Below, in pieces: positions 17,695 to 27,823 of a stretch of 64,000 nt of DNA (the first letter of the stretch is position 1; each line of letters starts with the position of its first letter). The stretch spans positions 1 to 64,000 of the forward strand of contig NZ_QGSY01000158.1 in assembly GCF_003857035.1 (NCBI RefSeq), given 5' to 3'. The stretch is from Micromonospora arida (lineage in GTDB: Bacteria > Actinomycetota > Actinomycetes > Mycobacteriales > Micromonosporaceae). Below the pieces are notes generated by a model. That model ran no database searches, was not told where the DNA came from, and saw only the letters and a program-made list of their open reading frames with translations. The position numbers were made by a program, and so were the translations under genes.

Positions 17695-18009
17695 GCCCCG
17701 ATCCCACCACAGTCGCCGCCCGCCGAACTCCCACCGGGGGAGGACCTCGACGGCACCGCCATGGGCCGAAAGGGGTACGCGGACCCTTACCGACCGCCAG
17801 TACGGTCAGCGGCCGTGACGCGTCGGGTGAACGGCACGAAAAGAAGCTGTGAACTGCGTAACCGGCCCCCGCGCTCAGCGGCGTCTTCGAGGACCGGCCG
17901 GTCCGGACCCCGGGTACGCTGCCGCGCGGCCCGTCGGTCCCGGCCAGTACGGTGACAGGGCACCTCGGGGAGAGCACCCGAGGGTGAGGCGAGCGTGAGG
18001 AGACCGGGG
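17695..18009. other. Intergenic region without a supported gene
   Basis: 315 nt upstream of the kinase fusion. All frames here show low-complexity Arg/Pro/Gly-rich translations. A 7-bp hairpin (CCTCGGG ... CCCGAGG, around 17962-17980) lies in the leader of the small gene that follows. No known RNA motif recognised. Confidence 0.5.
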
Positions 18010-18321
18010 ATGGCGCACGGGGAGGCCGAGCACGGCTGCGCCCAGGGCGAGCCCTGCCGGCCGGGGCACCACGACCCGCAGGCGGCTGGCAAGCATCGCC
18101 GGCCGGTCGGCGGCGCACCATCGCACTCGGTGGAGCCACTGCACGGGCGCGTCGACGACGAGCCCGTGCTGCCGCGTCAGCGCTCCGCCGAGCCCGACTC
18201 GGACGTTCCCGCTGGTTGCCTCAGCGAACTTCCCGGCTGGGCCGGGGCGCACCGGCACGGCGCGGTCCGGCCGCGGCCGCGGGCCACCCGCCGGGAGCGC
18301 CCACCGCGCCGCTGGTGCTGA
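18010..18321 (+). CDS. Possible small His/Cys-rich protein
   Basis: A 103-aa frame starting at an ATG with GAGGAG 7 nt upstream, with strongly G/C-biased third positions, followed 8 nt after its stop by a terminator-like hairpin. The N-terminus MAHGEAEHGCAQGEPCRPGHH is rich in potential metal ligands; the rest is Arg/Pro-rich and without a recognisable domain. Composition makes chance open frames common here, so this is tentative. Confidence 0.35.
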   Translation: MAHGEAEHGCAQGEPCRPGHHDPQAAGKHRRPVGGAPSHSVEPLHGRVDDEPVLPRQRSAEPDSDVPAGCLSELPGWAGAHRHGAVRPRPRATRRERPPRRWC

Positions 18322-18328
18322 GCACCGT

Positions 18329-18359
18329 CGACGCACTCGCTGCATCAGCGAGTGCGTCG
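18329..18359. terminator. Terminator-like hairpin between convergent genes
   Basis: A perfect 14-bp stem (18329-18342 with 18346-18359) and loop CAT, directly beyond the stop of the minus-strand gene at 18362 and 8 nt beyond the stop at 18321. Confidence 0.85.
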
Positions 18360-18361
18360 GG

Positions 18362-19012
18362 TCAGCGCGTGCGGCGGCGGATCAGCAGGGCGATCCCGGC
18401 GAGGCCGACCGTGATGGTCAGCATCACGCCGACGTTGAGCAGTAGCAGGCGTTGCAGGTCGCCGAGCGCCTCGTCGAGGTCCTTCGCCGGGTCGAGCGTG
18501 TCCTCCGGGAGTACGCGCTCGCCGCCGCCCGCGCCGCCACTGACCGTGTCGAACTGTCGCTCCAGCGGCACACCGGCGGTGCGCAGGGTCTCGGACATGC
18601 TGAGCCGACCCAGGAACCAGCCGGCGCTGGTCTTGCGGCCGTCCGGCTGCTTCGCCGGCCGGTAGACGCGGGGGCCGCCGATCGCCTTGGGATAGAGGTC
18701 GTAGGTCTGCTTCGGCGTCTCGCCGGCGAGCACCACGACCGTGTATTTCGGACCGAGGTTGGCTGCCTTCGGACCGGTCGGCATGCCGGTGCGAGCGAGG
18801 AAGTTGACCTGGTCGATGACCGCGCCCACGAGGGCGGGCTCCTTGTCCGCGTGCAACCGCAGCGGCTCGGACAGCCCCGTGCCGGTGATGTCCACTCCGG
18901 CGGGTGCCGGCTTCGGCGCCGCCGAGGCCGAGCCGGCGGTGCCAAGCGACAGCAGTGCCACCGCCAGCGTGCCCGCCAACACGGCGGCCAACCGCCTCAT
19001 GTGTCGGACCAT
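18362..19012 (-). CDS. Exported, membrane-anchored protein of unknown function
   Basis: 216 aa from the ATG at 19010-19012, chosen for GGAGG just upstream. A signal peptide ending at SASA is followed by a domain with a TYDLYPKAIGG/VVVLAGETP core; a C-terminal transmembrane helix (about 187-207) and the basic tail IRRRTR anchor it in the membrane with the bulk outside. I do not recognise the domain. Divergent from the CopC-like gene, sharing a 219-nt promoter region. Confidence 0.75.
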   Translation of the reverse strand: MVRHMRRLAAVLAGTLAVALLSLGTAGSASAAPKPAPAGVDITGTGLSEPLRLHADKEPALVGAVIDQVNFLARTGMPTGPKAANLGPKYTVVVLAGETPKQTYDLYPKAIGGPRVYRPAKQPDGRKTSAGWFLGRLSMSETLRTAGVPLERQFDTVSGGAGGGERVLPEDTLDPAKDLDEALGDLQRLLLLNVGVMLTITVGLAGIALLIRRRTR

Positions 19013-19231
19013 CCCGCCTCCTCGCCCCGTTCGATGGATGGCTTCGTCGTGACGTCTGGACCGATCTGCCGGTGCGGCATCGACCGGATGGTCGCGTCCA
19101 CTCCTACAGACTCCGCAGAACGTCGATGAGTTGCAGCTTTCGGAACAGTAATTGGAACTATCTGCGATCTCTGCTCGACTAATGAGGAGCCGTTTGATCA
19201 GCGGGCGGATCGTACCCTTACGGAGGGGTTC

Positions 19232-19882
19232 ATGGGGGGCAGGGTTACACGTACGGTGCGGGTCATGCCAGTGGTGCTCGGCGTGGCGTTCGGTGTGTCG
19301 TTTCTGATGCCGGCGACTCCGGCCGCCGCCCACAACCAACTGACCGGCAGCAACCCGCGCGACGGCGCCCGCGTGGCGACGGCACCGGCCCGCGTCGAGC
19401 TGCGGTTCCTCGCCAAGCCGTCGCCGACTACGACGAAGATCACAATAACCGGACCGGACAATGTGGTCGCTGGCGGGACTCCCGCCTTCGACGGCAGTCG
19501 GGTGCGGGTGCCGTTCAAGCCGGCCGCCGCCGGGCTCTACATCGTCGGCTACCAGCTCGCGTCGTCCGACGGGCACCCGGTGAAGGGCGAGGTGCGGTTC
19601 ACCCTCACCACCGGCACCGCGGCCGACCCGTCCGCCTCGCCGTCGGCCGCCGCCAGCACCAACCCGGCCGACTCGCCCTCGGCAGGCGCGTCGGCGGTCG
19701 GCGCACCCTCCAGTGGGCCCGCGTCGGCGACACCCGGCAACTCGACGGCCTCCGGGGTGCCGGCGGCGTCGGAGCGGTCCGACTCCGGCGGTCGCTGGTG
19801 GTTCTGGGCGCTCGGCGGCCTGCTGCTGCTCGCCGCACTCGGGGCCGGCCTCGTGTTCCGCCGCCAGCGACGGGTTCGGTGA
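19232..19882 (+). CDS. CopC-domain copper-binding exported protein
   Basis: 216 aa. A signal peptide is cut at PAAAHNQL, leaving His as residue 1, the usual copper ligand of CopC. The CopC beta-barrel follows, with the second ligand region SSDGHPVKGEVRF. Then come an Ala/Ser/Pro linker (about 130-180), a transmembrane helix and a basic tail. The architecture is that of actinobacterial surface-anchored CopC proteins, which bind Cu(II) outside the membrane. No CopD domain is attached or adjacent. Confidence 0.9.
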   Translation: MGGRVTRTVRVMPVVLGVAFGVSFLMPATPAAAHNQLTGSNPRDGARVATAPARVELRFLAKPSPTTTKITITGPDNVVAGGTPAFDGSRVRVPFKPAAAGLYIVGYQLASSDGHPVKGEVRFTLTTGTAADPSASPSAAASTNPADSPSAGASAVGAPSSGPASATPGNSTASGVPAASERSDSGGRWWFWALGGLLLLAALGAGLVFRRQRRVR

Positions 19883-19925
19883 CCCTCTGACTCACCGCTC
19901 CCGGTGGGTCAGGTGTGCGCGCCAT

Positions 19926-19996
19926 CCTTTGCTCTGCACCCGCGGAAGCGACGGCTACGGTCTGTGACCGGCGCCTATTGGGGTGCAGAGCAAAGG
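19926..19996. repeat. 16-bp inverted repeat around a 39-nt spacer
   Basis: CCTTTGCTCTGCACCC (19926-19941) is perfectly repeated in inverse at 19981-19996. It sits between the convergent copC-like and gltX genes. It may act as a transcription stop, but the long spacer and AT-richer arms look like a dispersed palindromic element. Confidence 0.8.
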
Positions 19997-20020
19997 CAGG
20001 GCGATGCGGAGTTGGGCCGG

Positions 20021-20041
20021 CGACGCGCCAGTGACGCGTCG
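20021..20041 (-). terminator. Possible gltX terminator
   Basis: CGACGCG and CGCGTCG form a 7-bp stem with a 7-nt loop, 12 nt beyond the gltX stop. Weak on its own. Confidence 0.4.
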
Positions 20042-20052
20042 ACGAGCGACAG

Positions 20053-21462
20053 TCAGACCAGGCGCAGGCGGGCGGCGCGGATCCGGGTCAGGGTGCGCTC
20101 GCGACCGAGCACCTCCAGCGACTCGAACAGCGGCAGACCCACGGTGCGGCCGGTGACCGCGACCCGCACCGGTGCCTGCGTCTTGCCGAGCTTGAGGCCC
20201 CGTTCGGCGCCGACCGCCTCCAGCGTCGACTTCAACGACTCGGCGTCCCAGGACTCCAGCGCCTCGAACGCCGCGACGGCGTCGTCCAGCAGTTCGGCGG
20301 AACCGTCCTTCATCGTCTTGGTCCAGGCGGCCTCGTCGATCAGCGGTGAGGCCAGGAAGAGGAAGTCGACGTTCGGCACGATCTCGCTGAGCACCGCGAT
20401 CCGCGTCTGGGCCAGCGGCGCCACGGCGGCGAACGCGTCGGCGTCGAACTCCTCCGGCTGCCACGGCGGCGGCGCGATGGTCCCGGTGCCGGTCAGCCAG
20501 GGCTGGCAGGCGTCGATGAACTCGGCCACCGGCAGCGCGCGAATGTACTCGCCGTTGAACGCGCGCAGCTTCTTCTCGTCGAAGAACGCCGAGGAGAGGT
20601 TGACCTCGTCCAGCCGGAACTCGTCCTCGATGACCGACCAGGGAACGATCTCCCGGTCGCCGGAGGGGGCCCAGCCGAGCAGCATGAGGTAGTTGCGCAT
20701 CGCGCCGGCCAGGTAACCCTCGTCGCGGTACGCCTCCAGGGCGACCTTGTCCCGGCGCTTGGAGAGCTTCTGCCGCTTCTCGTTGACCACCACCGGCACG
20801 TGCGCCCAGATCGGCGGCTTGACCCCGAGGGCTTCCCAGAGCAGCTGCTGCTTGGGAGTGTTGGGCAGGTGCTCCTCGGCCCGGATCACGTGGGTGATCC
20901 CCATGGTCATGTCGTCGACGACGTTGGCCAGCAGGAAGACCGGCGAGCCGTCGCCCCGGGCGATGACGAAGTCCTCGATGAGCTTGTTCTCGAACGTGGG
21001 CTCACCACGGATCAGGTCGACCACCACTGTCGCGCCCTCGTCGGGCGTACGGAAGCGCAGCGCGTGCCCCGGGCCGGGGCCGAGGCCACGGTCGCGGTGG
21101 TAGCCGTCGTAGCCCTGGTGCTGCGAGCCGGTGCGGGCCTGCACGTCCTCGCGGGTGCAGTCGCAGTAGTAGGCGCGGCCCGAGTCGTACAGGCGCGCGG
21201 CGGCGGCCCGGTGCTCGCCGGCGTTCGCCGACTGGAAGTACGGGCCCTCGTAGCTGCCCCGGGAGATCCCGATCCAGTCCAGCGCGGAGAGGATGCCCTC
21301 GGTCCACTCGGGCTTGTTGCGCGCCGCGTCGGTGTCCTCGATGCGCAGCACGAACACGCCGCCCTGCTGCTTGGCGTAGATCCAGTTCTGCAACGCCGAG
21401 CGGGCGCCGCCGACGTGGAACATACCGGTCGGGGAGGGGGCGAAGCGCACACGTACTGTCAC
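20053..21462 (-). CDS. gltX: Glutamyl-tRNA synthetase
   Basis: Charges tRNA-Glu (and probably tRNA-Gln, for later transamidation). 469 aa, class I: the HIGH signature appears as FHVGGAR after FAPSPTG, and the KMSKS loop as [19 protein letters not shown] binds the amino acid site. The C-terminal anticodon-binding domain is complete. GTG start; the MFS/GH1 unit lies 52 nt upstream. Confidence 0.97.
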   Translation of the reverse strand: MTVRVRFAPSPTGMFHVGGARSALQNWIYAKQQGGVFVLRIEDTDAARNKPEWTEGILSALDWIGISRGSYEGPYFQSANAGEHRAAAARLYDSGRAYYCDCTREDVQARTGSQHQGYDGYHRDRGLGPGPGHALRFRTPDEGATVVVDLIRGEPTFENKLIEDFVIARGDGSPVFLLANVVDDMTMGITHVIRAEEHLPNTPKQQLLWEALGVKPPIWAHVPVVVNEKRQKLSKRRDKVALEAYRDEGYLAGAMRNYLMLLGWAPSGDREIVPWSVIEDEFRLDEVNLSSAFFDEKKLRAFNGEYIRALPVAEFIDACQPWLTGTGTIAPPPWQPEEFDADAFAAVAPLAQTRIAVLSEIVPNVDFLFLASPLIDEAAWTKTMKDGSAELLDDAVAAFEALESWDAESLKSTLEAVGAERGLKLGKTQAPVRVAVTGRTVGLPLFESLEVLGRERTLTRIRAARLRLV

Positions 21463-21513
21463 GCCCCCCAGCCTACGGCGGTACGCGACTGCTTTCCGCC
21501 ACCGCCCCCTGGC

Positions 21514-22791
21514 TCACGGCACCGAGCGGATCTTGACGACCAGCGCGCTGCCGAGCAGGGTGACCACGGCGGTGACCGCGTAGAGCGTGGGATAGCCGCC
21601 CAGGTAGACCACGAGCGGGGCGGAGAGCGCCGGGCCGAGCACCTGCGGCGCCGAGTTGGCGATGTTGATGACGCCCAGGTCCTTGGCCCGGTCGGTGGCC
21701 CGGGGCAGCACCTGGGTGATCAACGCGGCGTCCACCGAGAGATAGACGCCGTAGCCGGCGCCGAGCAGCAGCGCGGCGACGATCGCCATCGGCCAGACCG
21801 GCGCGACCGCGAGCAGCAGCGCCGCCACCGCCATGATCAGCCCGGAGGCGATCACGTAGATCTTGCGGCGGCCGGAACGGTCGGACAGCCGGCCGGCGAC
21901 CACAGCGGTCAGCATCATCCCGAGCGTGTAGAGCAGGATCAGCACCAGCAGGCCGCCCTCGGGGTCGGGGTGGCGCACCCCGTCGGTGAGGAAGTACAGC
22001 AGGTAGAGGGTGCCCAGAGCGTTGCCCAACTGGACCAGGAATCGGGTGATCCAGGCCCAGGCGAAATCCGGGTGCCGGCGAGGGCTGATCCACATCGAGG
22101 CCAGCAGCGCCCGCGTCCGGATCGCCGGCCGATGGGCACGCGGCAGCGGTTCGTCGGGGGTGAGCAGCGCGAACGGCAGCGACAGCAGCAGGATGGCCAC
22201 GGCGATCGCCAGGTAGCCGGCGGCGTTGCCGGTGACCACGGCGGTGACCAGCACCGCGCCGAGCACCAACCCGAGCGCCTGCGGGATGCCCACCCACCCG
22301 GAGACTCCGCCGCGCTGGCGCACCGGGACGCGGTCCGGGATGGCGGCGGTGAGGCTGGCCAGCATCGCGTTGAAGCAGACCTGCGCGGCGACCCAGCCGA
22401 GGGCGACGCCGAGGATGGTCCGTTGCTGGGCCAGCAGCACCAGGGCCGCCGCGCCGAGCACGGCCCCGCCCGCCGTCCAGACGTGCCGTCGACCGAACTC
22501 GCGCCCGGCGATCCGCAGGCAGGTCCGGTCGGAGAACGCGCCAGCGAGGGGGTTGGCCAGCACCGCGGCCAGCGCGCCGAGGCCGGTGACCACGGCCAGC
22601 ATGTTCTCCTTGTCGCCGGGTGCGATCTGCTCGATCTGTTGCGGCAGCAGCACCTGGATGGGCGTGAAGAACGCCATCCACACGCCGAGGTTGGCCGCGA
22701 AGATCAAACCGATCCAGCCGCGCCGCACCGGCACCGTCGGCTCGGCGAGCGCCGCCGGCAGCGACGCCGGCGTCGGGTCGAGGGTGGTCAC
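21514..22791 (-). CDS. MFS transporter (sugar type)
   Basis: 425 aa with twelve predicted membrane helices and the MFS loops GAFSDRTCLRIAGREFGRR and GRLSDRSGRRK. The GTG at 22789-22791 overlaps the stop of the GH1 gene (GTGA), so the two are translationally coupled. Best guess is uptake of a glycoside or its product for the beta-glucosidase; the glycoside-pentoside-hexuronide group looks closest. Confidence 0.85.
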   Translation of the reverse strand: MTTLDPTPASLPAALAEPTVPVRRGWIGLIFAANLGVWMAFFTPIQVLLPQQIEQIAPGDKENMLAVVTGLGALAAVLANPLAGAFSDRTCLRIAGREFGRRHVWTAGGAVLGAAALVLLAQQRTILGVALGWVAAQVCFNAMLASLTAAIPDRVPVRQRGGVSGWVGIPQALGLVLGAVLVTAVVTGNAAGYLAIAVAILLLSLPFALLTPDEPLPRAHRPAIRTRALLASMWISPRRHPDFAWAWITRFLVQLGNALGTLYLLYFLTDGVRHPDPEGGLLVLILLYTLGMMLTAVVAGRLSDRSGRRKIYVIASGLIMAVAALLLAVAPVWPMAIVAALLLGAGYGVYLSVDAALITQVLPRATDRAKDLGVINIANSAPQVLGPALSAPLVVYLGGYPTLYAVTAVVTLLGSALVVKIRSVP

Positions 22792-24137
22792 CGCGCCGAC
22801 CCCGGCCGGCTGGCCGCGATCACGTCCCGCAACCAGGTGTACGACGACTTCGGCGTTCGGGTCTGGGTGGCGTAGTCGACGTGCACCAGACCGAAGCGCT
22901 TGGTGAACCCTTCGGCCCACTCCCAGTTGTCCAGCAGCGACCAGACGAAGTAACCGCGTACGTCCACCCCGTCGTCGATGGCTGCCCGGACCGCCCGCAG
23001 GTGCCCGTCGAGGTACGCGATCCGCTCCGGGTCGGCCACCTGCCCGTCGGCGTCGGGCGCGTCGTCGTACGCGCAGCCGCTCTCGGTGATCTCGATGGGC
23101 GGCAGCGCGTCGCCGTAGGTGTCGCGTAGCCAGCCGAGCAACTCGCGTAGCCCGTCGGGGGCCACCGGCCAGTCGAAGGCGGTACGCGGGTAGCCGTCCA
23201 GCGGCACGAGGTCGAACGGCAGGGGTGAACCCTGCTCGGCCGCCCGTACGCCGGTGGGGTTGTAGTAGTTCACCCCGAGCACGTCGATCGGCGTGGCGAT
23301 CGTGTCGAGGTCGCCGGGGTGGATGACGCTCGGGTCGAAGCCGGGCAGCTCCGGGTAGCCGCGGCCGAGCAGCGGGTCGGTGAAGAGCCGGTTGTGTAGC
23401 GCCTCGTACGCCGCCCCGGCGGCCCGGTCGGCGTCGTGGTCGCCGAGCACCCGCACCGGCGAGTAGTTGTTGGCGATCGCCACCGGGCTGGCGGTGTGGG
23501 TCCGCAGCGCGGCGACCGCGAGCCCGTGCCCGAGCAGTTGGTGGTGGGCGACCGGGAAGGCGTCGAACAGCAGCATCCGGCCGGGGGCGTGCACACCCAT
23601 GCCGTAGCCGAGGCTCATGTGGATGAACGGCTCGTTGAGGGTGATCCAGAGCCGGACCCGGTCGCCGAGGCGGGCGGCGGTCTTCTCGGCGTACTCGGCG
23701 AACCGGGCGGCGGTGTCGCGGTGCAGCCAGCCGCCGGCGTCTTCGAGAGGTTGCGGCAGGTCCCAGTGGTAGAGGGTGGCCACCGGGTCGACGTCGGCGG
23801 CCAGCAACTCGTCCACCAGGCGGTCGTAGAAGTCCAGGCCGGCCGGGTTGGCGGGGCCGGCGCCGGTGGGCTGGATCCGGGGCCAGGCGATGGAGAACCG
23901 GTACGCGGAGACGCCCAGGCCGGCCAACAGCGCCACGTCCTCGGTGTGCCGGTGGTAGTGGTCGCAGGCCACCTCGCCGCTGCTGCCGTCGCTGATCCGC
24001 CCGGGGGAGCGCGCGAAGGTGTCCCAGATGGACGGAGCTCGGCCGTCGGCAGTGGTGGCGCCCTCGATCTGGTGGGCCGATGTGGAGACGCCCCAGCGGA
24101 AGCCGGTGGGGAACTGGGGCATCGGTGCGGTTGACAT
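22788..24137 (-). CDS. Beta-glucosidase, GH1 family
   Basis: 449 aa cytoplasmic retaining glycosidase. Visible GH1 marks: N-terminal FRWGVSTSAHQIEGA, acid/base Glu in WITLNEPFIH, nucleophile Glu in IEITESGCAYDD (ESG in place of the common ENG) and the late WSLLDNWEW. It begins the operon with the MFS gene. A palindrome lies 56 nt upstream of the start. Confidence 0.94.
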   Translation of the reverse strand: MSTAPMPQFPTGFRWGVSTSAHQIEGATTADGRAPSIWDTFARSPGRISDGSSGEVACDHYHRHTEDVALLAGLGVSAYRFSIAWPRIQPTGAGPANPAGLDFYDRLVDELLAADVDPVATLYHWDLPQPLEDAGGWLHRDTAARFAEYAEKTAARLGDRVRLWITLNEPFIHMSLGYGMGVHAPGRMLLFDAFPVAHHQLLGHGLAVAALRTHTASPVAIANNYSPVRVLGDHDADRAAGAAYEALHNRLFTDPLLGRGYPELPGFDPSVIHPGDLDTIATPIDVLGVNYYNPTGVRAAEQGSPLPFDLVPLDGYPRTAFDWPVAPDGLRELLGWLRDTYGDALPPIEITESGCAYDDAPDADGQVADPERIAYLDGHLRAVRAAIDDGVDVRGYFVWSLLDNWEWAEGFTKRFGLVHVDYATQTRTPKSSYTWLRDVIAASRPGSAR

Positions 24138-24192
24138 GCGCCCTCCCGGTCAACGTGAAACGTGCTCGGGACTTTAGGGCGCTGTCGATGAA

Positions 24193-24216
24193 TGCGCCAT
24201 AGGCCGGCCTGGCGCA
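24193..24216. promoter_or_regulatory. Candidate operator upstream of the beta-glucosidase operon
   Basis: TGCGCCA (24193-24199) and TGGCGCA (24210-24216) surround the inner palindrome AGGCCGGCCT, with one extra T breaking the symmetry. It lies in the divergent promoter region between the GH1 and SRPBCC genes. Confidence 0.35.
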
Positions 24217-24325
24217 ATGCGCAATGGTTGATCGGCGTGTCTTTTTCCGAACCCGTCCAGGTAAGTCCGATTTAACGCATAGAGTGCCGATATCGTGGGA
24301 TGTCCTCACCGGAGGAAAGACGGAA

Positions 24326-24772
24326 ATGATCCTCGTGGAACGCAGTGCGCACGTGGCGGCGCCAATTGAAGTGGTCTGGGATGTCGTGCAGCGGGCCGAG
24401 CAGTTGCCGGCCTGGCTGGCCGGGGTCCGAGCGGCCGAAGTGCTCTCGGGAGAGGGCTTCGGGCGGCGACAACTCGTCCAGGCGGGGCGCGGCTCGGCGC
24501 ATGAGGCCGAGGTGATCGCCTACCAGGAGCCGACGCTGATCGGCTGGCGGGAACGGGCCAAGGGCGCTGGATCTCGGGCGGAGGCACGCACCGAGATCTA
24601 CGTCCAGCTCACCGGAGACGAGGAGGAGGGCGGGACCATCGTGCGCCTCATCGTGGTCCGCTGGCCGGCCGGCCCGGTCAAGGCAGCCCTGCTGCGGCTC
24701 GGACTGCGTCGGGTCGGCGCCGACCTGGAGGACTCGCTGGCCCGGCTCACCGACCTGGCCGCCGTCGGCTGA
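24326..24772 (+). CDS. SRPBCC (START-like) family protein
   Basis: 148 aa from the ATG at 24326 (GGAGGA about 9 nt upstream). VERSAHVAAPIEVVWDVVQRAEQLPAWL is the typical first strand and helix pair of the polyketide cyclase/START-like fold, which binds hydrophobic ligands. A longer frame from upstream has no ribosome site and a poor-quality N-terminus. The ligand is unknown. Confidence 0.82.
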   Translation: MILVERSAHVAAPIEVVWDVVQRAEQLPAWLAGVRAAEVLSGEGFGRRQLVQAGRGSAHEAEVIAYQEPTLIGWRERAKGAGSRAEARTEIYVQLTGDEEEGGTIVRLIVVRWPAGPVKAALLRLGLRRVGADLEDSLARLTDLAAVG

Positions 24773-24862
24773 CGAGCGCCCATCCTCCCGGCGTCACCCG
24801 CGACGGCGGTGGTCCGGATCCCCGCCAGGGCCCCCGGACCACCGCCGCTCCCTACACCGAAA

Positions 24863-24890
24863 AGGGCCCGGCGCGGATGCGCCGGGCCCT
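24863..24890. terminator. Bidirectional terminator hairpin
   Basis: A 12-bp perfect stem (24863-24874 with 24879-24890), loop GGAT, between the convergent SRPBCC and aceE genes. Confidence 0.88.
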
Positions 24891-24906
24891 CCTCAGTGGT
24901 GCTGGA

Positions 24907-27645
24907 TCAGCTGTCGCCGCCGGTCTCGCCGACCGGGGCGGCGTTGACGTCGTCGATCGCGTACTTCTTGGCGGCCTCGGCCGGCACCGTGATCTCCACC
25001 GCGCCGCTGCGGGCGAGCTGCCGCAGCGTGGCCACCACGATCGACTCCGCGTCGACGTGGAAGTGCCGGCGCAGCGCGTGCCGGGTGTCCGACATGCCGA
25101 AACCGTCCGTGCCGAGCGACGTGTAGTCGCCGGGTACCCAGCGGGCGATCAGATCCGGTACCGCACGCATGAAGTCGCTGACCGCGATCTTCGGCCCGTC
25201 CGACTCGGCCAGCTTCTGCTGGATGTACGGAACCTTCGCCTCGGCGCCCGGGTTGAGCAGGTTGTACTCCTCGGTCTCCACCGCGTCGCGGCGCAGCTCG
25301 GTCCAGGAGGTCACCGACCAGACGTCGGCACCCACCCCCCAGTCCTGGGCGAGGAGCTGCTGGGCCTTGAGCGCCCACTGCATCCCCGTGCCCGAGGCGA
25401 GCAGGTTGGCCTTCGGGCCGTCGACCTGCGGTGCCGGCGAGTAGCGGTAGATGCCCTTGAGCAGGCCCTCCACGTCCACGTCGGCCGGCTCGGCCGGCTG
25501 GAGGGTCGGCTCGTTGTAGACCGTCAGGTAGTAGAAGACGTTCTCCTGCGCGTCCCCGTACATCCGGTGCAGACCCTGCTCCAGGATGTGCGCGATCTCG
25601 TACGCGAACGCCGGGTCGTACGCCACAACGGCCGGGTTGGTCGCGGCGATCAGCAGCGAGTGCCCGTCCTCGTGCTGGAGGCCCTCACCGTTGAGCGTGG
25701 TCCGACCCGCGGTGGCGCCGAGCAGGAAGCCCCGGGCCATCTGGTCGGCTGCGGCCCACAGCCCGTCGGCGGTCCGCTGGAACCCGAACATCGAGTAGAA
25801 GATGTACATCGGGATCATCGGCTCGTCGTGCGTGGCGTACGCCGAACCGGCCGCGGTGAACGAGGCCACCGAGCCGGCCTCGTTGATCCCCTCGTGCAGG
25901 ATCTGCCCGGTCGTCGACTCCTTGTACGACAGGAACAGCTCGCGGTCGACCGAGGTGTAGCGCTGGCCGTGCGGCGAGTAGATCTTCGCGGTCGGGAAGA
26001 TCGAGTCGAGACCGAAGGTGCGGGCCTCGTCCGGGATGATCGGCACCCAACGCTTGCCGAACTCCTTGTCCTTCATCACGTCCTTGAGCAGACGGACGAA
26101 GGCCTGCGTGGTGGCCACCTTCTGCTTGCCAGAGCCGCGCTTGATGTCGGCGAACCGCTCCGGCCCGGGGATGGCCAGCCGCTTCGTGCTGGTCCGCCGG
26201 GACGGCAGGTACCCGCCGAGCTGCTCGCGCCGCTCCTTGAGGTACGCCAGCTCCTCGGACTTCTCGCCCGGGTGGAAGTACGGCGGCAGGTAGGGGTTGT
26301 CCTCCAGCGCCGAGTCCGGGATGTCCAGGTAGAGCCGGTCGCGGAAGGTCTTCAGGTCCTCCAGCGTCAGCTTCTTCATCTGGTGGGTCGCGTTGCGGCC
26401 CTCGAAGTGCGAGCCGAGGGTCCAGCCCTTGATCGTCTTCGCCAGGATGACGGTGGGCTGACCGGTGTGCTCGGTGGCCGCCTTGTAGGCCGCGTAGAGC
26501 TTGCGGTAGTCGTGCCCACCCCGCTTGAGGTTCCAGATCTCGTCGTCGCTGAGCGGCTCGACCATCTTGCGGGTCCGTGCGTCACGGCCGAAGAAGTGCT
26601 CCCGCACGTACGCGCCGGACTCCGCCTTGTAGGTCTGGTAGTCGCCGTCGGTCGTCGTGTTCATCAGGTTGACCAACGCTCCGTCGGTGTCCGCGGCGAG
26701 CAGCGGGTCCCACTCACGACCCCAGACGACCTTGATCACGTTCCAGCCGGCACCCCGGAAGAACGCCTCCAGCTCCTGCATGACCTTGCCGTTGCCCCGG
26801 ACCGGGCCGTCCAGCCGCTGCAGGTTGCAGTTGATCACGAAGGTGAGGTTGTCCAGCTCCTCGCGAGCGGCGACGCCGATGGCGCCGAGCGTCTCCGGCT
26901 CGTCCATCTCGCCGTCGCCGAGGAACGCCCAGACGTGCTGCTGGGAGGTGTCCTTGATGCCGCGGTGCTGCAGGTACCGGTTGAACCGGGCCTGGTAGAT
27001 CGCGTTCAGACCGCCGAGGCCCATCGAGACGGTGGGGAACTCCCAGAAGTCCGGCATCAGCCGAGGGTGCGGGTACGAGGGCAGCCCACCACCGGGGTGC
27101 GACAGCTCCTGGCGGAACCCGTCGAGCTGGTGCTCGCTGAGCCGCCCCTCCAGGAACGCCCGCGCGTACATGCCGGGGGAGGCGTGGCCCTGGTAGAAGA
27201 TCTGGTCGCCACCGCCCGGGTGGTTCTTGCCCCGGAAGAAGTGGTTGAAGCCCACCTCGTAGAGCGACGCCGAGCTGGCGAAGGTGGAGATGTGCCCGCC
27301 GACGCCGATCTCCGGGCGCTGCGCCCGGTGCACCAGCATGGCGGCGTTCCACCGGACGTACGCCCGGATCCTCCGCTCGACGTGCTCGTCACCCGGGAAC
27401 CAGGGCTCGCGCTCCGACGGGATGGTGTTGATGTAATCGGTGGTGGTCAGGGGCGGAACCCCGACCTGGCGCTCACGGGCCCGCTCCAGCAGGCGCAGCA
27501 TGACGTAGCGGGCGCGTTTGGCGCCGCGTTCGTCGATGACACCGTCAAGCGACTCGACCCATTCGCTGGTCTCTTCAGGGTCGATGTCCGGAAGCTGGCT
27601 CGGTAGGCCGTCGCTGATCACCGGGCGCTTGCGTTCCGTAGCCAC
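24907..27645 (-). CDS. aceE: Pyruvate dehydrogenase E1 component, homodimeric type
   Basis: Decarboxylates pyruvate and hands the acetyl group to lipoyl-E2. 912 aa, the full length of the homodimeric E1 class. The thiamine-diphosphate motif begins at [11 protein letters not shown] and ends at FVINCNLQ; the N-terminal [22 protein letters not shown] region is diagnostic. Actinobacteria use this E1 with separately encoded E2 and E3, neither of which is in the window. It is monocistronic here. Confidence 0.97.
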   Translation of the reverse strand: MATERKRPVISDGLPSQLPDIDPEETSEWVESLDGVIDERGAKRARYVMLRLLERARERQVGVPPLTTTDYINTIPSEREPWFPGDEHVERRIRAYVRWNAAMLVHRAQRPEIGVGGHISTFASSASLYEVGFNHFFRGKNHPGGGDQIFYQGHASPGMYARAFLEGRLSEHQLDGFRQELSHPGGGLPSYPHPRLMPDFWEFPTVSMGLGGLNAIYQARFNRYLQHRGIKDTSQQHVWAFLGDGEMDEPETLGAIGVAAREELDNLTFVINCNLQRLDGPVRGNGKVMQELEAFFRGAGWNVIKVVWGREWDPLLAADTDGALVNLMNTTTDGDYQTYKAESGAYVREHFFGRDARTRKMVEPLSDDEIWNLKRGGHDYRKLYAAYKAATEHTGQPTVILAKTIKGWTLGSHFEGRNATHQMKKLTLEDLKTFRDRLYLDIPDSALEDNPYLPPYFHPGEKSEELAYLKERREQLGGYLPSRRTSTKRLAIPGPERFADIKRGSGKQKVATTQAFVRLLKDVMKDKEFGKRWVPIIPDEARTFGLDSIFPTAKIYSPHGQRYTSVDRELFLSYKESTTGQILHEGINEAGSVASFTAAGSAYATHDEPMIPMYIFYSMFGFQRTADGLWAAADQMARGFLLGATAGRTTLNGEGLQHEDGHSLLIAATNPAVVAYDPAFAYEIAHILEQGLHRMYGDAQENVFYYLTVYNEPTLQPAEPADVDVEGLLKGIYRYSPAPQVDGPKANLLASGTGMQWALKAQQLLAQDWGVGADVWSVTSWTELRRDAVETEEYNLLNPGAEAKVPYIQQKLAESDGPKIAVSDFMRAVPDLIARWVPGDYTSLGTDGFGMSDTRHALRRHFHVDAESIVVATLRQLARSGAVEITVPAEAAKKYAIDDVNAAPVGETGGDS

Positions 27646-27823
27646 AGGCGTTCCCTCGGTTGTGTGTGGGATAGGTCTCTAGCGCCATCCTGCCCCCTGG
27701 TGGCACCCCTCGTCACGTCTAGGTGCCCCCGACGCGATGCTGAACACAGGTACTCGCTGGTAACTTAGCGCGACGACCGGGTGAAAGCTGAGCGGTTTGA
27801 CCGCCACTCCTACCGTTACCGCC

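Noticed and set aside
17567-18345. Remnant of an ABC transporter next to the kinase fusion.
   Set aside because: Minus-strand frames have short hydrophobic runs (LALGAAVLGL), but no Walker motifs or consistent membrane pattern; not enough to call a pseudogene.
20800-22875. A 690-codon plus-strand frame over gltX and the MFS gene.
   Set aside because: Low-complexity Arg/Gly/Asp/Gln/His-rich translation, antisense to two recognised genes.
24877-27606. A very long open frame on the plus strand opposite aceE (about 900 codons).
   Set aside because: High GC keeps the antisense frame open. Its translation is Arg/Val/Leu/Asp-rich without domains, while the minus-strand frame is an unmistakable full-length E1.
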